DNA of 5,994 nucleotides from Lachnospiraceae bacterium (GTDB taxonomy: Bacteria > Bacillota > Clostridia > Lachnospirales > Lachnospiraceae). The position numbers and the translations under genes were made by a program. The stretch is from NCBI GenBank assembly GCA_021199395.1, contig JAJQIE010000312.1:1-5994 (forward strand), written 5' to 3'. Of the stretch, positions 1 to 3,995 are shown piece after piece. The stretch's first letter is position 1. Each line of letters opens with the position of its first letter. The notes beneath the pieces are model-generated. The model was given only the letters and a program-made list of their open reading frames with translations, did not search any database and was not told the origin of the DNA.

Positions 1-369
1 GGCGTGATGGAGCTGATTTCCCGTGTCAAGGCACTGATGCGGCGCAGCCAGGGAATGGAGGCGGAACGGTTTATCCGCCTGGATCCGATCTATATGGACG
101 ACGAAAAGCGGGCTGTGTTTGTGGATGATGAGCCGGTTGACCTGACCTACAAGGAATATGAGCTTCTGAAGCTGCTTCTTCTGAACGCAGGCATTGTAGC
201 GTCACGGGATATGATCCTGGATCGGGTCTGGGGGACGGATTTTGAAGGCGAATCCAGAACTCTGGATATGCATATCAAAACGCTGCGCCAGAAGCTTGGC
301 AAAGCGGGAAGTATGATCCGCACGGTACGCAATGTCGGATATATGTTGAATGGAGAAGACTCAAAATGA
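1..369 (+). CDS. OmpR/PhoB-family response regulator, C-terminal DNA-binding part (5' truncated by window edge)
   Basis: This is the C-terminal end of a two-component response regulator. The reading frame is open from base 1, so the start and the phosphate-accepting receiver domain lie upstream of the window. The first residues (ELISRVKALMRR) match the segment linking receiver to effector in this family. The winged-helix DNA-binding domain follows, from about base 70 to 355: VDLTYKEYELLKLLL is the strand and first helix, SRDMILDRVWG the second helix, SRTLDMHIKTLRQKLG the recognition helix, and IRTVRNVGYML the wing hairpin. It should bind direct-repeat operators and control transcription when phosphorylated by its partner. 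Its TGA stop overlaps the ATG of the kinase gene by 4 bp (ATGA, 366-369), so the two are translationally coupled. The kinase resembles PhoR, so this may be a PhoB-like regulator, but the target genes cannot be read from here. Confidence 0.95.
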   Translation, partial: GVMELISRVKALMRRSQGMEAERFIRLDPIYMDDEKRAVFVDDEPVDLTYKEYELLKLLLLNAGIVASRDMILDRVWGTDFEGESRTLDMHIKTLRQKLGKAGSMIRTVRNVGYMLNGEDSK

Positions 370-1700
370 AGAGGAAAATCAACAGATGCCTGTTCGTAAC
401 TGTACTTGCGACACTTGTAGCAACGCTTATCATAGCCGTTGCTATTTTTCGAAATATGTACAAAGAACAGGTACTTTCCGAAATGCGAACCTGCGCTGCT
501 TTGCTCTCCAGCCTTTCTTCTGACGCAGAAGGGCTGAAGGAACAGTATACGGAGGATGTGGCGGGGCTGCGCGTTACTCTGATCGACGAGGATGGAACGG
601 TTGTGTATGACAGCGATCTGGATGGCGCTCTGGAAAATCATTCCGACCGGGAAGAGGTGCAGGAGGCCATGTCAGATGGCGAGGGGTGGTCAACCCGCTA
701 TTCGGACACACTTGGCAGTGAGATGTACTACTATGCGGTGAGGCTGGAGGACAACTCCATTCTGCGCATCAGTAAGGAAGAAGCCAGTGTCTGGAGCATT
801 TTTACCAACACTCTGCCCGGAATCGCTGCGGTCGGGGTGATCATGTTTCTGGTGTGTATGTTTTTATCGCGTTCTATCACGACGGGGATTGTAAAGCCGA
901 TCGAGCAGATGGCCTCCGATATCGACAGTACAGGCACGGAAGGCATTTATGAAGAACTGGTGCCGTTTGTCCAGACGATCCGCAGGCAGCATGAGGATAT
1001 TATGAAAAACGCAAAAATGCGCCAGGAATTTACGGCAAATGTCTCACATGAGCTGAAGACGCCGCTGACGGCAATCTCCGGATATGCGGAGCTGATTGAG
1101 ACAGGAATTGTCGGCGAAAGTGAGACGCAGCGTTTTGCACATGAAATCCACCGCGGCGCGAAACGGCTGCTGACGTTGATTAATGATATTATCCGCCTGT
1201 CCCAGCTGGATTCCGATAAGCTGGAAATAGACGCCGCAGATATGGATCTGTATGCTTCCGCCACAGCCTGTGTGGAAAGCCTGCGTATGAATGCGCGGCA
1301 GAATGGGATCGCGATGGAGTGCAAAGGCAGCGCCTGTATGATTCGCGGCGATAAGGAAATGATCGAAGAACTGATCTACAATCTCTGTGACAACGCTATC
1401 CGTTACAACAAGCCGGATGGCAGTGTGACTGTTACGGTGGAAGAAAGAGGCGGGCGCGCCATGCTCCGCGTAAAGGATACAGGAATTGGTATTCCTGAAA
1501 AAAGCCGTGAGCGCGTATTCGAGCGCTTTTACTGCGTGGACAAAAGCCGGTCGAAAAATACCGGCGGCACAGGACTGGGGCTGGCGATAGTAAAGCATAT
1601 CGTTGCGCAGCACCATGCACAGATTGATCTGGAGAGCGAGGTCGGTGTTGGGACGGTGGTTACGGTGTGGTTTGGAAAAGCGCAGGGGGGCAATGACTGA
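366..1700 (+). CDS. PhoR-like sensor histidine kinase
   Basis: A 444-residue membrane sensor kinase that phosphorylates the regulator encoded just upstream. Transmembrane helix 1 is at about residues 8-28 and helix 2 at about 148-168. They flank an outside sensor region of about 115 residues with the stretch VTLIDEDGTVVYDSD and ENHSDREEVQEAM, typical of the N-terminal domain of Firmicute PhoR-like kinases. A short HAMP-like linker (KPIEQMASDID) follows. The dimerisation/phosphoacceptor helix has FTANVSHELKTP with the phosphorylated His228. The ATPase domain shows the N box (N339, N343), G1 box DTGIGIP (371-377), F box FERF and G2 box GGTGLGL (400-406), so it should be active. At 444 residues it is shorter than classical PhoR, because only about 50 residues separate helix 2 from the His domain and no cytoplasmic PAS fits. 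Translation is coupled to the upstream gene. A phosphate-sensing role is family inference only. Confidence 0.96.
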   Translation: MKRKINRCLFVTVLATLVATLIIAVAIFRNMYKEQVLSEMRTCAALLSSLSSDAEGLKEQYTEDVAGLRVTLIDEDGTVVYDSDLDGALENHSDREEVQEAMSDGEGWSTRYSDTLGSEMYYYAVRLEDNSILRISKEEASVWSIFTNTLPGIAAVGVIMFLVCMFLSRSITTGIVKPIEQMASDIDSTGTEGIYEELVPFVQTIRRQHEDIMKNAKMRQEFTANVSHELKTPLTAISGYAELIETGIVGESETQRFAHEIHRGAKRLLTLINDIIRLSQLDSDKLEIDAADMDLYASATACVESLRMNARQNGIAMECKGSACMIRGDKEMIEELIYNLCDNAIRYNKPDGSVTVTVEERGGRAMLRVKDTGIGIPEKSRERVFERFYCVDKSRSKNTGGTGLGLAIVKHIVAQHHAQIDLESEVGVGTVVTVWFGKAQGGND

Positions 1701-1754
1701 AAATCGGGTTGAAAAATCTGGCTGAAAAATTTTACCGTGTCGGCAAAAAAGTGT

Positions 1755-1783
1755 TTGACAAATAAAAAGAAGAAGTATATAAT
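1755..1783 (+). promoter_or_regulatory. Sigma-A type promoter of the tRNA-Arg gene
   Basis: A perfect -35 hexamer TTGACA (1755-1760) and a perfect -10 hexamer TATAAT (1778-1783) are separated by exactly 17 bp. The start site predicted near 1790 lies about 14 bp before the mature tRNA, leaving a short leader for RNase P removal. Full consensus is expected for a growth-linked stable RNA gene. Confidence 0.88.
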
Positions 1784-1803
1784 AAGCGGTGCTGATGAGG
1801 AAT

Positions 1804-1877
1804 GTGCGCATAGCTCAGCTGGATAGAGCGTTTGGCTACGGACCAAAAGGTCGGGGGTTCGAATCCTCTTGCGCACG
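1804..1877 (+). tRNA. tRNA-Arg, anticodon ACG
   Basis: A complete 74-nt cloverleaf. The acceptor stem GTGCGCA (1804-1810) pairs with TGCGCAC (1870-1876), with discriminator G1877. The D stem is GCTC/GAGC (1813-1816 with 1826-1829). The anticodon stem TTTGG/CCAAA (1831-1835 with 1843-1847) closes the loop CTACGGA, giving anticodon ACG at 1838-1840. The variable loop has 5 nt. The T stem (1853-1857 with 1865-1869, two G-U pairs) closes the loop TTCGAAT. ACG specifies arginine; A34 is normally deaminated to inosine, so this tRNA reads CGU, CGC and CGA. The 3' CCA is not encoded (CTT follows). It has its own promoter and terminator, so it is transcribed as a single-tRNA unit. Confidence 0.97.
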
Positions 1878-1888
1878 CTTTATGAGAT

Positions 1889-1921
1889 ACCGGAAGTCTT
1901 TTGAGGATTTCCGGTTTTTTT
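1889..1921 (+). terminator. Intrinsic terminator of the tRNA-Arg unit
   Basis: The stem ACCGGAAGTC (1889-1898) pairs with GATTTCCGGT (1906-1915), including one G-U pair, around a 7-nt loop. A run of seven T residues (1915-1921) follows. It lies 11 bp after the tRNA and should end that transcript. Confidence 0.88.
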
Positions 1922-2099
1922 GTATAATAGGAAAGTTCTCCGAACCTTCTTAATTATACAAAAAATTATGCGCACGAATGCGTATGGAATTTTATTGCTT
2001 CGCAATACGCGTTTGGCGCGGCAAAAAGTGTGCTTCATGAGATTTTGCGACTAAAGCCGCACATGAAATAGCATATCGAACAAAAGTTCGAAAAACAGC
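1922..2099. other. Gene-free, inverted-repeat-rich region (possible structured leader or small repeat element)
   Basis: No supportable gene is seen here; the longest ATG-started frame on + (1968-2054, 28 codons) has no ribosome binding site. The region is full of small inverted repeats: TATTGC-TTC-GCAATA (1993-2007); GCGTAT (1980-1985) with ATACGC (2005-2010), which competes with the former; GCGGC (2018-2022) with GCCGC (2056-2060); and TTCATG (2034-2039) with CATGAA (2062-2067), which crosses the previous pair. AATTATGC (1964-1971) is the exact reverse complement of GCATAATT (2102-2109), so a segment of about 146 bp is bounded by 8-bp terminal inverted repeats. A weak upstream promoter is possible (TTGAGG 1901-1906, TATAAT 1923-1928, 16-bp spacer), but it overlaps the terminator stem. 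Either an RNA leader or a small dispersed repeat would fit; I recognise no known riboswitch class. Confidence 0.4.
2076..2091. promoter_or_regulatory. Putative LexA (SOS) box, upstream copy
   Basis: A perfect 16-bp palindrome, TCGAAC-AAAA-GTTCGA. Its core CGAAC-N4-GTTCG matches the known Gram-positive LexA site (CGAAC-N4-GTTYC/G in Bacillus, GAAC-N4-GTTC more generally). It ends 8 bp before the proposed -35 hexamer at 2100. The fit to a known operator is seen in the sequence; LexA binding is inference. Confidence 0.6.
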
Positions 2100-2128
2100 T
2101 TGCATAATTCCGCTTTATATATTATAAT
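2100..2128 (+). promoter_or_regulatory. Likely promoter of the membrane protein gene and possibly of the four genes that follow
   Basis: A perfect -10 hexamer TATAAT is at 2123-2128, inside an AT-rich stretch. A weak -35 candidate TTGCAT (2100-2105, TTG conserved) sits 17 bp upstream. The start site would fall near 2135, within the downstream palindrome, leaving a 5' leader of about 55 nt. The weak -35 and the flanking palindromes suit a repressed, inducible promoter. Confidence 0.55.
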
Positions 2129-2193
2129 GCGTTAGAACAAACGTTCTAATCGCTTATTTCTAAAGATATGTATATTATGGAGGCGGAATTATG
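2103..2193. repeat. 11-bp inverted repeat pairing the promoter region with the start-codon region
   Basis: CATAATTCCGC (2103-2113) is the exact reverse complement of GCGGAATTATG (2183-2193). The right arm takes the last G of the GGAGG ribosome binding site, the spacer, and the ATG of the next gene. In an RNA that begins upstream of 2103, the two arms could pair and hide the start. An RNA from the 2123-2128 promoter would lack the left arm. Confidence 0.6.
2132..2149. promoter_or_regulatory. Putative LexA (SOS) box over the transcription start
   Basis: A perfect palindrome TTAGAAC-AAAC-GTTCTAA with 7-bp arms, containing GAAC-N4-GTTC. It begins 3 bp after the -10 hexamer, so a bound repressor would cover the predicted start site. 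It shares the GAACAAA-GTTC core plan with the palindrome at 2076-2091; the two centres are 57 bp apart. A different repressor with the same half-site cannot be excluded. Confidence 0.65.
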
Positions 2194-2559
2194 AGAGACG
2201 GGAATCAGACAATGGACTGGGAGCTGACACCGGTGGGGATTGGTTTTTGCGCGGTGCTGGGGCTTGCGCTGGAGATACTGGTTTTGCTTATATCCGGTAT
2301 TTATATCAGCCAGGTGCCTCTGGTTGTATTTGGTTTTCTGTGGTTTTTATCCGGGATGCTCGTATCGGGAGTGCTGCTTTTGTACGCGGCATATTCGAGC
2401 AGGGGAGCCGATGGAGAATTGTGTATGAATAAGACACATTTTTATCCCTGTGCCGGATATGGGGAGCCATATGGACAGATTCCGGTTGCCTGGGTAGATC
2501 TGTCTTTATCTGATGATTATGTCGGAGCAGAGAGGCGATTATCCCGGAAAGCTGCATGA
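2191..2559 (+). CDS. Unknown small membrane protein, two predicted transmembrane helices
   Basis: I do not recognise a family for this 122-residue protein. Its start is well supported: GGAGG (2179-2183) lies 7 nt before ATG 2191. Two hydrophobic helices are visible, about residues 14-38 and 42-67, joined by a very short turn (SQVP), so the protein should be a helical hairpin in the inner membrane. A soluble tail of about 55 residues follows, with two cysteines (C78, C87), several Tyr/Pro/Gly residues (FYPCAGYGEPYGQIP) and a basic end (RRLSRK). No catalytic motif or signal-peptidase site is seen. It is the first gene after the putative LexA-boxed promoter, and the phosphatase gene starts 28 bp after its stop. 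Small membrane proteins under SOS control in other bacteria include division inhibitors and toxins; there is no sequence similarity I can claim to any of them. Confidence 0.75.
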   Translation: MRDGNQTMDWELTPVGIGFCAVLGLALEILVLLISGIYISQVPLVVFGFLWFLSGMLVSGVLLLYAAYSSRGADGELCMNKTHFYPCAGYGEPYGQIPVAWVDLSLSDDYVGAERRLSRKAA

Positions 2560-2587
2560 TTCAGACAGAATGAGGAGTGAGGACAGA

Positions 2588-3247
2588 ATGAAAAAGCACT
2601 ATGATGCAGTTATCTTTGACCTTGACGGGACTTTGTTGGATACCCTCAGGGATCTGACAGACAGTACGAATGCCGTGCTTGCCCGTTACGGGATGCCGCA
2701 GTACAGTCAGGAGGATGTGCGGAGCTTTGTAGGAAATGGTATTCGGAATCTTCTGCTGAGGACAGTCCCGAATGGCGAGGCAAATCAGGACTTCGAGAAG
2801 GTGTTTGAGGACTTTAAACATTATTATGAGGAGCATTGCCTGGATGCAACAGAGCCTTATCCGGGTATCCCTTATCTGCTTTCCGAGCTTCATAAGAGCG
2901 GTTGCCGTATGGCGATTGTTTCCAACAAAGCGGACTTTGCTGTGAAGAAGTTAAATAAAGTATATTTTGGCGATCTGATTGAGGTAGCGGTTGGTGAGCG
3001 TGAAGGGTGCAGGCGCAAACCGGAGCCGGACTCGGTTCTTCTGGCGTTGGAGGAGTTGAATGTGCCGCTTGAGAGGGCGGTTTACATTGGGGATTCTGAG
3101 GTTGACCTCCTGACCGCAAAGAATTCGGGGATAGACGGTATTATTGTGACGTGGGGATTTCGCAGCCGGGAGGCTTTGCTTGCAGCCGGAGCTGATCCGG
3201 ACAGGATGGCTGCGAATGTGAGAGAGCTTATTTCCATGTTGCGGTGA
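2588..3247 (+). CDS. gph: HAD-family phosphatase, Gph (phosphoglycolate phosphatase)-like
   Basis: A cytoplasmic Mg-dependent phosphatase of HAD subfamily IA, 219 residues, the usual size for Gph/PpaX proteins. All four motifs are present: motif I DLDGT with nucleophile D11 and acid/base D13; motif II SN (S112); motif III lysine K144 in RKPEP; and motif IV GDSEVD with metal ligands D169 and D173. The helical cap (about residues 17-85) has SFVGNGIRNLLLR, similar to the Gph cap signature, which favours phosphoglycolate or a similar small phosphate ester; pyrophosphatase PpaX is an alternative. I chose ATG 2588 because AGGAGTGAGGA lies just before it and the protein then begins MKKHYDAVIFDLDGT as the family does. 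The frame stays open upstream to 2513, overlapping the previous gene, but those residues are not family-like. A role in clearing 2-phosphoglycolate from DNA-break repair would fit SOS control; that is inference. Confidence 0.9.
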   Translation: MKKHYDAVIFDLDGTLLDTLRDLTDSTNAVLARYGMPQYSQEDVRSFVGNGIRNLLLRTVPNGEANQDFEKVFEDFKHYYEEHCLDATEPYPGIPYLLSELHKSGCRMAIVSNKADFAVKKLNKVYFGDLIEVAVGEREGCRRKPEPDSVLLALEELNVPLERAVYIGDSEVDLLTAKNSGIDGIIVTWGFRSREALLAAGADPDRMAANVRELISMLR

Positions 3248-3311
3248 GTTCTACCCTGTGATAAAATGACTGTGTTTTACGGATATTGAACAAGGGAGAA
3301 GGTACACAAAA

Positions 3312-3911
3312 ATGAAAAGCACGATTACCAGAGAAGAGGCGTTTGCCCTTCTGAGAAAGTATAATAAGGAGCCTTTCCATATCCAGCATGCACTGACCGT
3401 AGAGGGAACCATGAGATGGTTCGCGCGCGAGCTGGGATATGCGGAGGATGAGGAGTATTGGGGAATCACGGGTCTGCTGCATGATATAGATTTTGAACTG
3501 TATCCGGAGCAGCACTGTCAGAAAGCGCCGGAGCTTCTTCGGGGCGGTGGTGTGAGTGAGGAGATGATTTATTCTGTCTGCAGTCATGGCTACGGGATCT
3601 GCTGCGAACTGGAGCCAAAGCATGAGATGGAAAAGGTTCTTTTTGCGGTGGACGAGCTGACCGGATTGATTGGCGCTGCGGTGAAAATGCGTCCGTCAAA
3701 GAGTGTGATGGATCTGCAGGTCTCCAGTCTGAAGAAAAAGTTTAAGGATAAGAAATTTGCCGCAGGCTGTTCGAGAGATGTGATACGCTTGGGTGCAGAG
3801 CGGCTGGGCTGGTCTTTAGAGGAGCTTATGGAGAAAACGATTCTTGCGATGCGTTCCTGCGAGGCATCGATTCAGAACTTTATGGCTTCCTGTGATTTTG
3901 CAGGTGCGTAG
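3312..3911 (+). CDS. HD-domain phosphohydrolase of unknown substrate
   Basis: A 199-residue soluble protein of the HD metal-dependent phosphohydrolase superfamily. The metal-site residues are visible in order: H26 (FHIQHALTVE), the H57-D58 doublet (LLHDIDFE), H92 (CSHGYG) and D114 (FAVDELTG). The second half has the conserved-looking blocks MRPSKSV and KKKFKDKKFAAGCSRDVI, which I associate with a single-domain HD family common in Clostridia. It has no attached GGDEF, RelA/SpoT synthetase or PAS domain. HD proteins cleave phosphate esters, often of nucleotides, but the substrate of this group is not known to me. The start ATG 3312 follows GGGAGAAGG (3294-3302) by 9 nt. It lies 64 bp after the phosphatase gene with no terminator between, so the two hydrolases are probably co-transcribed. 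Confidence 0.88.
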   Translation: MKSTITREEAFALLRKYNKEPFHIQHALTVEGTMRWFARELGYAEDEEYWGITGLLHDIDFELYPEQHCQKAPELLRGGGVSEEMIYSVCSHGYGICCELEPKHEMEKVLFAVDELTGLIGAAVKMRPSKSVMDLQVSSLKKKFKDKKFAAGCSRDVIRLGAERLGWSLEELMEKTILAMRSCEASIQNFMASCDFAGA

Positions 3912-3927
3912 CTATCGGCTTTTATAA

Positions 3928-3952
3928 GTAGTGGTGAATCGATAACCGCTAC
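3928..3952. repeat. Hairpin between the HD-domain gene and the amidase gene
   Basis: GTAGTGGT (3928-3935) can pair with ACCGCTAC (3945-3952), 8 bp with one G-U, around a 9-nt loop. No T-run follows (ATGGGGATT), so it is not an intrinsic terminator. It may be an RNA-processing or stability element, or incidental. Confidence 0.4.
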
Positions 3953-3983
3953 ATGGGGATTTACCATAAAAATGGAAAGCCGG

Positions 3984-3989
3984 AAAGGA
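3984..3989 (+). promoter_or_regulatory. Ribosome binding site that decides the amidase-fusion start
   Basis: AAAGGA ends 6 nt before ATG 3996. The alternative ATG at 3972 has only GGGGA about 12 nt upstream, too far for a good site. This favours 3996. Confidence 0.55.
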
Positions 3990-3995
3990 TATCGA

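Noticed and set aside
1529..1876. Minus-strand open frame running through the tRNA and the kinase 3' end
   Set aside because: It is antisense to a complete tRNA and to a well-supported kinase, and its first residues are simply the tRNA read backwards.
1969..1976. TGCGCACG repeats the tRNA 3' end (1870-1877), as an integrase attachment-site remnant might
   Set aside because: Only 8 bp match, only about 90 bp separate the copies, and no integrase or element genes lie between them; chance is an adequate explanation.
1968..2054. 28-codon + strand frame in the gene-free region
   Set aside because: No ribosome binding site lies before its ATG, and the bases are better explained by hairpins.
2240..2432. 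Two + strand frames (2240-2428, 2247-2432) inside the membrane protein gene
   Set aside because: They are out-of-frame shadows of 2191-2559, which has the strong ribosome binding site and a coherent two-helix protein.
2513..2587. Upstream extension of the phosphatase frame with starts at 2513 and 2570
   Set aside because: It overlaps the previous gene, has no good ribosome binding site, and adds residues that the family lacks; ATG 2588 fits better.
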